From Daucus carota subsp. sativus (Eukaryota > Streptophyta > Magnoliopsida > Apiales > Apiaceae): a stretch of DNA of 64,000 bases. Shown one piece after another: positions 10,899 to 21,622 of this stretch. The notes beneath the pieces were generated by a model. That model had not been told where the DNA came from and did not search any database. It saw only the letters and a list, made by a program, of their open reading frames with translations. The stretch spans positions 2,721,135 to 2,785,134 of the forward strand of contig NC_030385.2 in the NCBI RefSeq assembly GCF_001625215.2. Reading direction: 5' to 3'. Position numbers and translations under genes: made by a program. Position 1 is the stretch's first letter; every line of letters starts with the position of its first letter.

Positions 10899-13800
10899 TT
10901 ACTTGTTCCTAGAAGATCTTCTTCTTCTGGACTTAAGTTTTTCTTCAAGAATATTGATCTGCTTCTGAAAGATCCTGTAGAACCATTCTTCATCACTGTT
11001 TTGTCTGTTGAGCTTGGATTGGAGAGTCTTCAGAGTATTCAAGCTAGCAACCTTGAGTTGATCTTTAGGTCTGAAGAATCTCCTAACACCTTGATTGTCC
11101 CTAAATTCCATGACTGGAGTAGGTTCATGATGAATTTTCTTTCCAGTGTAGGGAATTTTCAGCCTTCTTTGTAGACTAGCATCTGAATTCCATTCCTTCC
11201 TGATCTCAAGGATTCTCTTTAGTACCATTTGCTTTGCAGGTGGTGTAAATCCTCCAGTCCTCTTCATAGATCCATATATTTTTGTTAGAGAACTGAATCC
11301 CTCAGAATTCAGAACTCTGTGAAGAGGCCAGATGACATCACCCTTGTTTTTGTAAGAGAATACCAATCTTTCAGGTAACTTTGAAGTTGCTTCTATTCCT
11401 CTTACTTCTTGAAGATCATCCAGCTCCAGATCCAACTCAGAAATTTCTTCAATGTTAGCAATGATGAGATAGTCATCAGGGTTCTCAGGTTCTTTTGGAG
11501 GTTTAGGAGGGTTAGCCATCCTTTTAGCCACAGACTTGACTTTCTTCTTTGGCTTGGAAGATTCTTGGACAAGAAAAGCTGGAATTGGAATATCTTCCAA
11601 GTCAATTGGCTCCTCCTTTGGCATTATTGGTTCATCATGGAAGTTGACATCTGGATGTACTACTGTGGTATCCTTGATTGGAGAGGAAGGCTTTGAGATA
11701 GGCTTTTCTGGCACTTCTTCTCTTCTCTTGGCTGCCTCAGGCATCTTGGTTTTAGATTTGACTCTCTTTTTCTTGGGAGAAGATTCAAGAGGCAATCCTT
11801 TCTCATTTAAAAACTCAGCTGCCAACTCCTCTTCCAGCTCAATAGCATACCTTTCATCCACCTCTATTTGGTTCAAGGAGAGTTGGGATTCAAACTCCTC
11901 TTTTTCACATTCTCTGGCCACCTCTTCAGCTTTTGCAAATGAGTAGTGAGGATGGCCAGTTCCAATAAACAGCTTCTGGCCTTCTCTGTGGATGATGGCA
12001 AAATGAGCCTTTAAGGCCACATCTGCACAATCTTTATAACTTTTGATTTCTTGGCCCAAAAGCTTGTATTCATTTTTGTCAGGCCTGGCTAGTGGAAAGT
12101 AGATTGAGCTTGAGTCTTTTCCAGGCCTGGAGTAACCACAATTGTTTGGAAACAGAATTGGCTTGAACTCATTCAAAAATGATGGCTCACCCTTTTCTGT
12201 CTTGGAGGGAATAACAATCTCAGGTGTGATTACCTTGAGAATTGTGGTTGTGGTTGGAAAAGAGATTTGAGCTGTGGTGGCTGTAGAAGATGTAGATGAT
12301 TTCTTGCCCAATTGAGCCACTCTCTTTGCAATGGAGTCCAATTCTTTCATCCTTTCAATCTTTTGCTTTTCCCTTTCAGTGTGGAAAGGAGGAGGAATTT
12401 GACTGATTAATTCTGCAGGAGTTGGTAATTCTTTCTCCCCCTTTTTGTTAGCAGCAAGTGTAAGGGATGGACTGGGAAGAGAAGCACCAGAGGCAAGAAG
12501 AAGATGTTGAAGGAGTCCAGTCTGAATTCTTTGATGCTGCAACATCTCATCCATTCTAGAGTTTAAGATATAGACATTGCCTTCCAGAGCTTCTACTTGC
12601 TTTTCCAATTGCAGTTGTTTTTGCTCAGAACCAGAAAGAGCTGATTTGACCTGAGCTGGAAGCTTTTCATCAATTTGTTTGGTCAGATCAGTCTTAACAG
12701 AGGCAATGAGACAATTGAGATGCTCTATCTCTTTCTGAAAGTGGAGAGATTGATATTTGTGAAGCTTGAGGTTTTCCAGAGCTTGACTGGCAATGGTGGC
12801 AGAGATGGCTTGAGAGGAGGATGAGCTTCCAGGTTGTGATTGAAGAAGAGTGGAGGCTTGCCTTTCCAGCTCCATGCTAACAACAATTGCATTGGCAGAC
12901 TGCATGGAGAGCCATGAAGGCAGAGAAGTTGTAGGTTGTTCACCAAGAGATTCCTCAAGAGCATCATTGAGGTCTTCATCACTATCATCATACTGAAAAT
13001 CATCTCCAGCATTGGCAGGCAGAGCTGTAAATGCCTCCTTTGCTCTAAGCATGGAAGAAGTAGTGTGAATCAGATTAAGATGCCTCTCAGCTGCTTGATT
13101 ATCCAATCTGGCAAAATCTTGAATGGAAGACATTCCATGAGTAAAAGTCTCAGGGTCTAGTGAAACACTATCCAATATGGATCTATATTCAGCTTGAATC
13201 TCTTGTTCACTAAACCCTTCATTGACACCTGCATTTCTCTCATTATCTCTCTTTTCTTGCATCAAGGGCTCCCCTTGGCTCACCACACAACTCACCTCTT
13301 CCTCACTTACCCTTACTAAAGGGTCACTCATATCCTCTCCTTTTTCCTGGCTAGAAGAAAATGCCAGACTCTCCACACCCTCTCCTTTTGCCAGCTCACT
13401 AGGCTGCCTCTCCACTCCATAGCTCACTCCACTCAATCCTAGAAGTGTTTGTGCTACCATGTGATCAACTGCTGTAGAAAGAGGTAAAGTAATGGAAGTA
13501 GCAGCAGCTGTCAACTGATGAGAGACATCAGTTGAGACATTGGTAGATGAGGCATTCAACTGATGAGAGCTGTTAAGCAGATCAGTTGAAGGACAAACAC
13601 TTGTCAGCTGATGAGGGAGATCAGTTGAAGAAAATGAAGAAATAGGTTTAGAGGCTGTGATAGTTGAGTCTGTGGTGATTGATTTTAAAGGAAAATCCAC
13701 AGAACACACTGTCACAGAAGAAGGAAATGGAAGAGAAAGATCCAACAAATCATCAAAATGATGATGATCAATCTCAGAAGGGGGCTTCTCCATGAAATCC

Positions 13801-15341
13801 AAAGATGGAGAATTTACAAGTGTGGTGTGAATTAATTCCACATCCACAGAAGAGGTTGGGGATTGTGTTTGAGTAGTAGAAATGGTAAGATCATAAATAT
13901 GGGTGATTGGTTGAGATGAAGGAGGGGGCTGTGACTCCACATTTATTGGAGTCACATCAATCTGACTTTGAGAAGTTAAAGGCATAAAATCCAGAATGGA
14001 TGCCTGTGTGTGTGCAGAGTGCTTCAGTTTGTCACTTCTTTGCTTCTTTCTCCCATAGGCTTTTATTGGTGAAGAAGTGGTGTCCCTCCCCCTTTTTAAC
14101 TGTGTTCCTGGTTGGGGACTATTTTCAATAGCAACATCCTTTTGGGAGGATGCTGCTAGGGATGAGTTTGATTCCATATTAACATCTACAGTCTTTTGGG
14201 AGACTGCAGAGTGGCCAGGCTGGTTAACACACACCTCTCCATCCTTATTCTTAGGGCTTCTTTGATGTTCACCCTTTCCCTCCCCCTCACAACCTCCAGT
14301 CACACTCCCCTCAGGTTTGTTTCTTTTGGTTTTTACAACAGGTGCCTTTTGGGAGGCATCTGAGGTTGGTTTAGAAGATTTGTTTTTAGAAGGTTTTGCC
14401 ACTTGTGTGGACTGTTGATGGGCCTCTTCAACAGCCCTGATGGCAGAAAGCAAAGAAGGTGAGGGTTGAGAGAGAGTAGTAGGAAATCCATGTACCTCTT
14501 TTTGCTTTCCAGCCTCCATTATTGGCAGGTACACCACCTCCAAGGAGGGGTACAAATTCATCCTGAAGAGGTCTTTAAAGACTCTCTTTTCCTGCACAAA
14601 ACTGGGAAGCTTGGCTTCCTTGTTAGCAATAACCAGTTTTTTGTTGAGATGCTTAGCTAGCATCATAAGAAATCTGACATAATAAATATTCCTAGGTCTA
14701 CTAGTTTTATCACCTAGTTTCTCCCCAATTTCTTGGATCATCAAACCACCAAAATTGAAATATTCATTAGTCAGGTACATGTAAAGCATTTGTAAAATCT
14801 GGGAAGTGAGAGCATTGAAATTACTAATTTTACCAGAAAATGCCTTAATAAAAGCATCACATAAATAACTCCATTCTCTCCTAAGACCCCTCCTTTCTAT
14901 TTTACCTAAGGCATCAGTTGGCAAAACATAATTCATGGCATAAAGTAAATTAACCAACTGATTATCACTAGGCAAAGTTAAAACATTATCTTCAGGAATC
15001 TTAAAGCATGCTTTCATAACATCAGCATTGACAGAGTGAGTTTTATTTTTAATAGAGAAGGTTAGAGTTTCATCCTCACTATTAAATTCTGCAGAGGTCC
15101 ACATCTCCTCCACTATTTCATGGTAGATGACAGGAGCTTCAGTCATAGCATAAGAGAGCTGGCTTGACTTGATGAACTCCATCATCCTGTGATACTCCTT
15201 CTCCTCCACAGCTTTAGTATCCACAAATGACGCAAAGTTGTTCTTTTCATAGATAAACCCACTTGGTGCAGTATACTTCTTCATGGGTGCCATTGTAGTT
15301 ACAGAGAAGGCTTGAGGAAAGATTAGAGTTTGCTTTTGCAC
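10899..15341 (-). CDS. Third ORF of the Copia element, 1480 aa, function unknown
   Basis: An uninterrupted ORF between pol and the 3' LTR, where some Sireviruses carry an envelope-like gene. The first ATG is at 15341; a second at 15293 (MAPMKKYTAPSG) is an equally likely start. Residues 17-300 look globular. About 300-780 is Ser/Thr/Pro/Gln-rich, with repeated HQL triplets at about 571-614. An acidic patch follows near 800, then a predicted coiled coil at about 850-937. The C-terminal part is charged, with a basic NLS-like PKKKRVKSK near 1190 and an Arg-rich end (RRRRSSRNK). I see no signal peptide, transmembrane segment or protease/RT/RNase motif, so it does not look like a membrane glycoprotein. 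A structural or nuclear accessory role would be a guess. The 4.4 kb of open frame implies recent selection or recent insertion. Confidence 0.85.
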   Translation of the reverse strand: MQKQTLIFPQAFSVTTMAPMKKYTAPSGFIYEKNNFASFVDTKAVEEKEYHRMMEFIKSSQLSYAMTEAPVIYHEIVEEMWTSAEFNSEDETLTFSIKNKTHSVNADVMKACFKIPEDNVLTLPSDNQLVNLLYAMNYVLPTDALGKIERRGLRREWSYLCDAFIKAFSGKISNFNALTSQILQMLYMYLTNEYFNFGGLMIQEIGEKLGDKTSRPRNIYYVRFLMMLAKHLNKKLVIANKEAKLPSFVQEKRVFKDLFRMNLYPSLEVVYLPIMEAGKQKEVHGFPTTLSQPSPSLLSAIRAVEEAHQQSTQVAKPSKNKSSKPTSDASQKAPVVKTKRNKPEGSVTGGCEGEGKGEHQRSPKNKDGEVCVNQPGHSAVSQKTVDVNMESNSSLAASSQKDVAIENSPQPGTQLKRGRDTTSSPIKAYGRKKQRSDKLKHSAHTQASILDFMPLTSQSQIDVTPINVESQPPPSSQPITHIYDLTISTTQTQSPTSSVDVELIHTTLVNSPSLDFMEKPPSEIDHHHFDDLLDLSLPFPSSVTVCSVDFPLKSITTDSTITASKPISSFSSTDLPHQLTSVCPSTDLLNSSHQLNASSTNVSTDVSHQLTAAATSITLPLSTAVDHMVAQTLLGLSGVSYGVERQPSELAKGEGVESLAFSSSQEKGEDMSDPLVRVSEEEVSCVVSQGEPLMQEKRDNERNAGVNEGFSEQEIQAEYRSILDSVSLDPETFTHGMSSIQDFARLDNQAAERHLNLIHTTSSMLRAKEAFTALPANAGDDFQYDDSDEDLNDALEESLGEQPTTSLPSWLSMQSANAIVVSMELERQASTLLQSQPGSSSSSQAISATIASQALENLKLHKYQSLHFQKEIEHLNCLIASVKTDLTKQIDEKLPAQVKSALSGSEQKQLQLEKQVEALEGNVYILNSRMDEMLQHQRIQTGLLQHLLLASGASLPSPSLTLAANKKGEKELPTPAELISQIPPPFHTEREKQKIERMKELDSIAKRVAQLGKKSSTSSTATTAQISFPTTTTILKVITPEIVIPSKTEKGEPSFLNEFKPILFPNNCGYSRPGKDSSSIYFPLARPDKNEYKLLGQEIKSYKDCADVALKAHFAIIHREGQKLFIGTGHPHYSFAKAEEVARECEKEEFESQLSLNQIEVDERYAIELEEELAAEFLNEKGLPLESSPKKKRVKSKTKMPEAAKRREEVPEKPISKPSSPIKDTTVVHPDVNFHDEPIMPKEEPIDLEDIPIPAFLVQESSKPKKKVKSVAKRMANPPKPPKEPENPDDYLIIANIEEISELDLELDDLQEVRGIEATSKLPERLVFSYKNKGDVIWPLHRVLNSEGFSSLTKIYGSMKRTGGFTPPAKQMVLKRILEIRKEWNSDASLQRRLKIPYTGKKIHHEPTPVMEFRDNQGVRRFFRPKDQLKVASLNTLKTLQSKLNRQNSDEEWFYRIFQKQINILEEKLKSRRRRSSRNK

Positions 15342-15825
15342 AGAGAGGGAGGAGAGAACTTGAAGAATTCGAAAGAGTGAGATGAAAGGAAGTAAAAATA
15401 AATTAAAACACTTAAATACTTTCTCAGAAAATTGCTGTGATTGGCTGAGAAATTACCGTTGAGAAGAAATTACTCTTATTTATCTCTACAAAAATTACAC
15501 ACACGATCGTGTGTATAAAGTAGGAGAGAGACAAAAGAAATTTCAACGGCTCAGATCAGATAATACTTTCAACGGATGAAATAAGCGCCTCTTTAAACTT
15601 CCTATTCAACTGATGAAGATCAGTTGAAGGCGTCTTCAACTGGTGTCATCAGTTGAATGAAAAAACAACTCAAGAGGATATTGTTTCAAGCATCAGTTGA
15701 AACAATTTCACTAGTTCATCAGTTGAAATATTATAGACTTTATCCAGAATTATAATCAATTCAATTTTGATAAATCAAAATTAATCAAATTCTGGCTGCC
15801 AAATTACAGAAAAATTCACTCTAAA
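15342..15825 (-). promoter_or_regulatory. pol-ORF3 spacer with clustered CAACTG and AACGG motifs
   Basis: This 484-bp non-coding spacer holds six exact CAGTTG/CAACTG copies. Two of them form a perfect inverted repeat at 15605-15628 (arms TTCAACTGAT and ATCAGTTGAA, 4-nt loop). Three AACGG cores are also present, in the contexts TTCAACGGCT, TTCAACGGAT and TACCGTTGAG. AACGG is the core of plant M-phase MSA elements and CAACTG fits a general MYB core. Acting as an internal promoter or leader for ORF3 is inference. Confidence 0.45.
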
Positions 15826-18800
15826 TTAGGAGAAATTTAACATACCTAATTTACTTACCAACCTTGTGAATGTGGATTCATCAAGTGGCTTTGTGAAAAT
15901 ATCTGCAATCTGTTCTTCACTTGGAACAAAATGCATTTCAACAGTACCAGCCATCACATGTTCTCTTATGAAGTGGTATTTGATGTCAATGTGCTTGGTT
16001 CTTGAGTGTTGTACTGGATTTTCAGTTATAGCAATAGCACTGGTATTGTCACAAAGTATTGGGATTTTTGAGAGATTTAATCCATAATCAAGTAATTGAT
16101 TTCTCATCCACAATAATTGTGCACAACAGCTTCCAGCTGCAATGTACTCAGCCTCAGCTGTAGAGGTTGATACAGAATTTTGCTTTTTGCTAAACCAAGA
16201 AATCAATCTGTCACCAAGAAATTGACAGGTGCCAGTTGTACTTTTTCTATCAATTTTGCATCCTGCAAAATCAGCATCTGAATATCCAATTAGATCAAAT
16301 CCAGAGTCTTTAGGGTACCAAATACCAAGATTTGGTGTTCCCTTAAGATATCTGAATATTCTTTTTATAGCAATAAGATGTGATTCTTTAGGATCAGATT
16401 GAAATCTAGCACAGAGACATGTAGAAAACATAATATCTGGTCTACTAGCTGTCAAATATAAGAGAGAACCAACCATGCCTCTATAATTAGAAATGTCCAC
16501 AGATTTTTCATTAGGACTTAATTCTAATTTAGTGGCTGTTGGCATGGGAGTCTTAGCTTCTTTGCAATCCAATAAATCAAACTTTTTAAGTAGATCATAA
16601 ATGTACTTAGTTTGATTTATGAATATACCTTCCTTTACTTGTTTAACTTGTAAACCAAGAAAGTAGGTGAGCTCTCCCATCATGCTCATTTCATACTGAC
16701 TTTTCATAAGATTAGCAAACTTTTTGCAAAGTTTCTCATCTGTAGAACCAAAAATTATATCATCTACATAAATTTGAACCAAAATAAAGGCACCATTTAC
16801 ATTTCTGTAAAATAGTGTTTTATCCACAGTTCCTCTAGAAAAATGATTATCTAACAAGAATTGAGACAGAGTGTCATACCATGCCCTTGGTGCTTGCTTT
16901 AGTCCATAGAGTGCTTTTAATAAAAAGTAAACATACTCTGGAAATTCTGGATCCTCAAAACCAGGAGGCTGACTGACATATACCTCCTCTTCCAGTTCAC
17001 CATTTAGAAAAGCACTCTTGACATCCATTTGATAAACTTTAAAGTTTGCATGAGCAGCATAGGCCAGGAAGATTCTTATTGCTTCCAGTCTTGCAACTGG
17101 TGCAAAGGTCTCATCAAAATCAATTCCTTCAGATTGAGAGTACCCTTTAGCAACAAGCCTTGCCTTGTTTCTGGTGACAACTCCATTCTCATCCACCTTA
17201 TTTCTGAATACCCACCTTGTTCCTACAATAGTTCTGTTTTTAGGTTTGGGTACCAGCTTCCATACATTGTTTCTCTCAAATTGATTTAATTCTTCTTGCA
17301 TAGCAAGAACCCAATCAGCATCTTTGAGAGCATCTTCTATGACTTTAGGTTCATCCTGTGAAAGGAATGCACTATACAAACACTCATCTTGAGTTGCTCT
17401 TCTTGTTTGTACAGATGCATTTGCATCTCCAATAATTAGCTCAAAAGGATGATCCCTTGTCCACTTTCTTTGTGGTGGAAGTGATTGTCTTGATGATGTG
17501 GCTTCATTATTGAAGTTCAGGTTTCCATGTTGGAAAGCTCCCCCTAAGTTTGACATCTCATTATTTCTAGACTGATTGAAACTTTGAGACATTCTTTCAA
17601 CTGATGATCCTTGAGGTGTTTCAACTGATCCCTCCAATGTAGTTTCAACTGATGCTTCAGTTGAATTTCCAATTGTAGTTGTTTCTTGCACCAGAGAGTC
17701 ATCAGTTGGAATATTAATTCCAGGATTAATTCCAACATTTTGAATAATGTCATCATCATCATCACTGTCATACAGATCACCTTCACCTTCATTCTCAAAT
17801 CTGAGATTATCATGAAATCCTTCATCTGAGAATCCTTGAATCTTCTTATCATCAAAAACCACATGGATTGATTCCATAACAATGTTGGTTCTCAGATTAT
17901 ATACTCTAAATGATTTTCCATCAGAGTATCCAACAAAAATAGCTTCATCTGCCTTGGCCTCAAATTTTCCAAGATTTTCACCTTGATTTCTTAGAACATA
18001 ACACTTGCATCCAAATACATGAAGAAAGCTAATTGTTGGCTTCTTTCCTTTGAAGAGTTGAAAGGGAGTTAGATTATGAGGTTTGGTAATTAGTGAAATG
18101 TTTTGAGTGAAGCAAGCAGTGTTCACAGCTTCAGCCCAAAAATAGGTTGGAAGTTGAGCTTCATTAATCATGGTTCTTGCAGCCTCAATAAGAGTTCTAT
18201 TCTTCCTTTCAACAACACCATTTTGTTGTGGAGTTCTTGGTGCAGAGAACTCATGAGTAATTCCCTCTTCTTCACAAAATTCTTTCATCACAGAGTTCTT
18301 GAATTCTGTTCCATTGTCACTTCTTATCCTTCCAACTTTGACATCTGGATTGTTGTTTAATGCTTTGATATGATTGATGATGATTTTCCCAGCTTCATCC
18401 TTAGAATGCAGGAAGAAAGTCCAAGTGAATTTAGAAAAATCATCAACAATCACTAAGCAATATTTCTTCTTTGAGACAGACATTATGTTGACTGGTCCAA
18501 ACAAATCCATATGCAAGAGCTGAAGGGGCTTCACAATTGATGAAAGAGTTTTGCTTTTGAAAGAGCTTCTCTTTTGCTTTCCTAGCTGACAGGCTCCACA
18601 AAGTCCATCTTTGGAGAATTCCAGCTTAGGTAGACCTCTTACCAAGTCCTTCTTTACTAACTCATTCAGGGTTTTGAAATTTAGATGAGACAGTCTCTTA
18701 TGCCATAGCCAACTGTCATCTGAGCTTGCTTTGCTGAGAAGGCAAGTGATAGATTCAGACTTTACAGAATTGAAGTCAGCTACATACACATTTCCTTTCC

Positions 18801-19290
18801 TTTGTCCAATCAGAACCACATTGTTGTCATCTTCTTTGGTGACAACACAGGCTGCAGGAGTGAAATTGACTTTATAACCTTTGTCACAGAGCTGACTAAT
18901 GCTAAGCAAGTTGTGCTTAAGACCAGACACCAATGCAACTTCATCAATGATGACATTCTCTTTAGCAATCAAGCCATATCCCATAGTATATCCTTTGCTG
19001 TCATCTCCAAAGGTAATGCTAGGGCCAGCTTTCTCCACAAACTTTGTGAGCAGGGAGGAATCACCAGTCATGTGCCTGGAGCATCCACTGTCCAAGTACC
19101 ACAAATTCTTCTTGTGGTTTCCCTGCACACATTTCACAAACAGATCAAGTTGATTTTGGTACCCAAATTGCTTTGGGTCCAGATTTGTTAGTTTTAGCAG
19201 CCTTTTCCACTTTCTCAGCCTTTTCCTTGGATTGAATTGGTTCAATCTTTGGTTTTGGTTGAGAAATTGGAACATCAACTCTGTTTTCAA
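15826..19290 (-). CDS. pol: Copia pol: protease, integrase, reverse transcriptase, RNase H
   Basis: The open frame spans 1154 codons; the real protein probably begins around 19145, where it leaves the gag frame. In order: aspartic protease motif [10 protein letters not shown] (about residue 64); integrase zinc motif H..H..C..C (WHKRLSHLN to LCGACQLGK); integrase catalytic Asp, Asp and Glu in [16 protein letters not shown] and GVVERKNR (about 260, 322, 360); reverse transcriptase with [22 protein letters not shown] and the active site YVDDII (about 840); RNase H with [17 protein letters not shown] and CDNTSAI (about 1000-1080). Integrase before RT defines Copia. The integrase-RT linker (17560-17720) is rich in the CAACTGAT motif. 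No stop or frameshift is seen inside the domains. The frame is +1 relative to gag. Confidence 0.96.
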   Translation of the reverse strand: MKTELMFQFLNQNQRLNQFNPRKRLRKWKRLLKLTNLDPKQFGYQNQLDLFVKCVQGNHKKNLWYLDSGCSRHMTGDSSLLTKFVEKAGPSITFGDDSKGYTMGYGLIAKENVIIDEVALVSGLKHNLLSISQLCDKGYKVNFTPAACVVTKEDDNNVVLIGQRKGNVYVADFNSVKSESITCLLSKASSDDSWLWHKRLSHLNFKTLNELVKKDLVRGLPKLEFSKDGLCGACQLGKQKRSSFKSKTLSSIVKPLQLLHMDLFGPVNIMSVSKKKYCLVIVDDFSKFTWTFFLHSKDEAGKIIINHIKALNNNPDVKVGRIRSDNGTEFKNSVMKEFCEEEGITHEFSAPRTPQQNGVVERKNRTLIEAARTMINEAQLPTYFWAEAVNTACFTQNISLITKPHNLTPFQLFKGKKPTISFLHVFGCKCYVLRNQGENLGKFEAKADEAIFVGYSDGKSFRVYNLRTNIVMESIHVVFDDKKIQGFSDEGFHDNLRFENEGEGDLYDSDDDDDIIQNVGINPGINIPTDDSLVQETTTIGNSTEASVETTLEGSVETPQGSSVERMSQSFNQSRNNEMSNLGGAFQHGNLNFNNEATSSRQSLPPQRKWTRDHPFELIIGDANASVQTRRATQDECLYSAFLSQDEPKVIEDALKDADWVLAMQEELNQFERNNVWKLVPKPKNRTIVGTRWVFRNKVDENGVVTRNKARLVAKGYSQSEGIDFDETFAPVARLEAIRIFLAYAAHANFKVYQMDVKSAFLNGELEEEVYVSQPPGFEDPEFPEYVYFLLKALYGLKQAPRAWYDTLSQFLLDNHFSRGTVDKTLFYRNVNGAFILVQIYVDDIIFGSTDEKLCKKFANLMKSQYEMSMMGELTYFLGLQVKQVKEGIFINQTKYIYDLLKKFDLLDCKEAKTPMPTATKLELSPNEKSVDISNYRGMVGSLLYLTASRPDIMFSTCLCARFQSDPKESHLIAIKRIFRYLKGTPNLGIWYPKDSGFDLIGYSDADFAGCKIDRKSTTGTCQFLGDRLISWFSKKQNSVSTSTAEAEYIAAGSCCAQLLWMRNQLLDYGLNLSKIPILCDNTSAIAITENPVQHSRTKHIDIKYHFIREHVMAGTVEMHFVPSEEQIADIFTKPLDESTFTRLVSKLGMLNFS

Positions 19291-21562
19291 ACACAGGCCT
19301 TTGAGTCATGCATAAATTGTTCATTCCATGCAAGTTTGAATGAAATTGAGGCATGTTAAAGGCATTGAAATAAGGATTGAACATATATGGCATGTTAGGC
19401 TGAGAATAGGGATTGTGAGGCAATAAACCAGGCATCATATTCATAGCAGATAAATTCATGTGAGGAACAGATGTCATAGGAATAGGCAAGGGTAAATTAG
19501 GAGCAACCACAGTTTTACAATTAGCAGATAAATGATTTACACTACCACACTTACTGCAGGTTTTCCTAAGAGCACTAGCATTGGGAGTGTAATTGGTGTG
19601 CTTGTTAACTCCTATTTTGCCATTTCTATTTCCTTTCTTCTTTTTAGTCTCCTCAGATTTATGCTCACTAGTATCCAACTTCTTCTTGTTCTTGTTACTA
19701 GAGTGAAGAGTGTTATTAACACTATCAATGGTCTCAGAAGAACTATTCTCACCTTTAACAAAATTCTTTTTAACAGGACCATATTTCTTGTTAAGCTTCT
19801 TGAGAACACTCTTGTCAACTGATGAGTTTTTGTTCAACTGATGACTCTCATCAGTTGAGTCTTTGTTCTTCAACTGATGATCATCATCAGTGTTCTCATC
19901 ACCTGAACTATTCTCAGATTTCTCAAGCACTTTCTTATTCCTTTTCCACTCATTTTCTACAAAGGTCTCTCTACCTTGCATGTTGATGATATTGGTGGAA
20001 ACATTCCTACCAGACTTCCATTTGGCAATAATCTCTTGTTCCTTATCAAGCTGCTTTCTTATGATCTCTTCTCTTTTCAGAACAACCAAGAGATCATCCT
20101 TGGCTGTCTGACACTCAATTTTAAGCTTCTCAAACTCAATAAATTGAGCTTCTAATACACTGTTTCTATCACTAAGAAAGGTGTTAGCTTCCTTAATCCT
20201 ACTATTTTCCTTAGTGAGAGATTTTAAAGAAACATGCAAATGATACAATTCTGTAGACATTTCATTAATAGTAGCATTGCATTCATCTTTAGTTAACTCA
20301 ACTAAGTTTGTAGTGAATACCTGACTGCTGCTTCCAGTGTTTTCATCTTGATCTGTGGAGTTGGCCATTAGAGCAAGATTGACAAACTCCTCCTCTTCAT
20401 CAGAATCATCTCCAGCTGCCCAATCATCCTTTGTGATGAATGCTCTTTCCTTTTGTTTGAGAAGTTCATAATATTTCTTTTTGTAGTCAATGTTTTCACT
20501 TGACTTTTTCTCAACTTTAGGCTTTCTGCACTCATTTGCAAAGTGACCTGCATTTCCACAGTTGAAGCACTTGAATTTTGATCTGTCTACCATGCTTCTA
20601 TCAGACTTGGGATTGCCTTTAAAGGATTTTGCAGAATTAAAATTCTTTTTGAATTTCAGTTTGGAGAATCTTCTTGACAGGAAGGCTAGATGTTCATCAA
20701 TTCCATCACTTTCTTCACCAGAATCAGCTACTTCTTTCTCCTTTCTTCTTCCTTTGCTTGACTCTGAGTTCTCCTCTTTGACCAACTTCTCAGTTTCTTC
20801 AACTTGAGACTTTCCCTTGTCCTTGACAGTATCTTCCAGAGATGCAACTAGAGCCACAGATGAATGCCCTTTCTTTTGGCTTTTCTCAATCTCTTCATCT
20901 TGCTCCATTTCAAGCTCATAAGTCTTTAAGGTTCCATACAGTCTCTCTAGAGTATAGTCTTTAAATTCTTGTGTATTTCTGAGAGAGACTGTCATGGGTT
21001 TCCATTCTTTAGGAAGAGCTCTTAAGAATTTCAAGTTTGAATCCTTAACTTGATATACTCTTCCAAAGAGCTTTAGACCATTTAACAGTTTTTGAAATCT
21101 GTTAAATGTATCACTCAAACTTTCACCAGCCTTGAAATGGAATGACTCATATTGTTGAATCAGAAGCTGCATCTTGTTTTCTCTAACTTGCTCATTTCCT
21201 TCACAGATGGTCCTGATGGTGTCCCAAACTTCTTTGGCACTTGTGCAGCTAATAACACTATCAATCATTTCTTGATCCAAACCATTGAACAGAAGATTCA
21301 TGGTTTTCTTGTCCTTGTGCACTTCTTCAGTATCTTCTTGAGAATATTCATGGATAGGTTTTGGAATCATCTTACCTACCATGTCTTCACCATCAGCTCC
21401 CATACTTGTGCAGACCTTCATGGGGACATGAGGTCCTTTTTCAATACAGTTCACATAGCTTTCATCAATGGACAACAGATGCAGATGCATTCTCACTTTC
21501 CAGTGAAAATAGTTGTCTTTGTCAAGAACAGGAATCTTCACTCCAGCATCCTTCTTTCCCAT
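19145..21562 (-). CDS. gag: Copia gag with two CCHC zinc knuckles, 805 aa
   Basis: The start at 21562 lies about 60 nt inside the 5' LTR, just after the PBS. Residues 10-220 match the UBN2-type gag domain ([15 protein letters not shown]; then [33 protein letters not shown] and [16 protein letters not shown]). A basic linker leads to zinc knuckle 1, [14 protein letters not shown], at about 332-345. A heptad-like coiled coil follows at about 458-515, then a linker (about 560-590) containing HQL/SVD repeats encoded by the CAACTGATG motif. Zinc knuckle 2, [14 protein letters not shown], is at about 668-681, followed by a Met/Asn/Pro-rich stretch. The ORF ends at a TGA (19147-19145) directly after ACT. 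Two knuckles and a long coiled-coil extension are unusual compared with the short single-knuckle gag of most Copia elements. Confidence 0.93.
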   Translation of the reverse strand: MGKKDAGVKIPVLDKDNYFHWKVRMHLHLLSIDESYVNCIEKGPHVPMKVCTSMGADGEDMVGKMIPKPIHEYSQEDTEEVHKDKKTMNLLFNGLDQEMIDSVISCTSAKEVWDTIRTICEGNEQVRENKMQLLIQQYESFHFKAGESLSDTFNRFQKLLNGLKLFGRVYQVKDSNLKFLRALPKEWKPMTVSLRNTQEFKDYTLERLYGTLKTYELEMEQDEEIEKSQKKGHSSVALVASLEDTVKDKGKSQVEETEKLVKEENSESSKGRRKEKEVADSGEESDGIDEHLAFLSRRFSKLKFKKNFNSAKSFKGNPKSDRSMVDRSKFKCFNCGNAGHFANECRKPKVEKKSSENIDYKKKYYELLKQKERAFITKDDWAAGDDSDEEEEFVNLALMANSTDQDENTGSSSQVFTTNLVELTKDECNATINEMSTELYHLHVSLKSLTKENSRIKEANTFLSDRNSVLEAQFIEFEKLKIECQTAKDDLLVVLKREEIIRKQLDKEQEIIAKWKSGRNVSTNIINMQGRETFVENEWKRNKKVLEKSENSSGDENTDDDHQLKNKDSTDESHQLNKNSSVDKSVLKKLNKKYGPVKKNFVKGENSSSETIDSVNNTLHSSNKNKKKLDTSEHKSEETKKKKGNRNGKIGVNKHTNYTPNASALRKTCSKCGSVNHLSANCKTVVAPNLPLPIPMTSVPHMNLSAMNMMPGLLPHNPYSQPNMPYMFNPYFNAFNMPQFHSNLHGMNNLCMTQRPVFENRVDVPISQPKPKIEPIQSKEKAEKVEKAAKTNKSGPKAIWVPKST

Positions 21563-21608
21563 CTTTCTCTAGCAGTGTTGATCTTTTTCCCTGTTTGTTG
21601 GGAACCTC

Positions 21609-21620
21609 GCTCTGATACCA
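21609..21620 (-). promoter_or_regulatory. Primer binding site, initiator-tRNA-Met type
   Basis: In the element sense TGGTATCAGAGC begins 2 nt after the 5' LTR. This is the standard PBS of plant Copia elements, complementary to the 3' end of tRNA-iMet. Confidence 0.93.
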
Positions 21621-21622
21621 AT

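Noticed and set aside
10899..15341. Calling ORF3 an envelope gene
   Set aside because: Position fits Sirevirus env-like genes, but no signal peptide, transmembrane segment or furin-like site is visible.
15866..19191. Several plus-strand ORFs inside the Copia element (for example 18802-19191)
   Set aside because: They are antisense shadows of pol; composition and position follow the pol codons.
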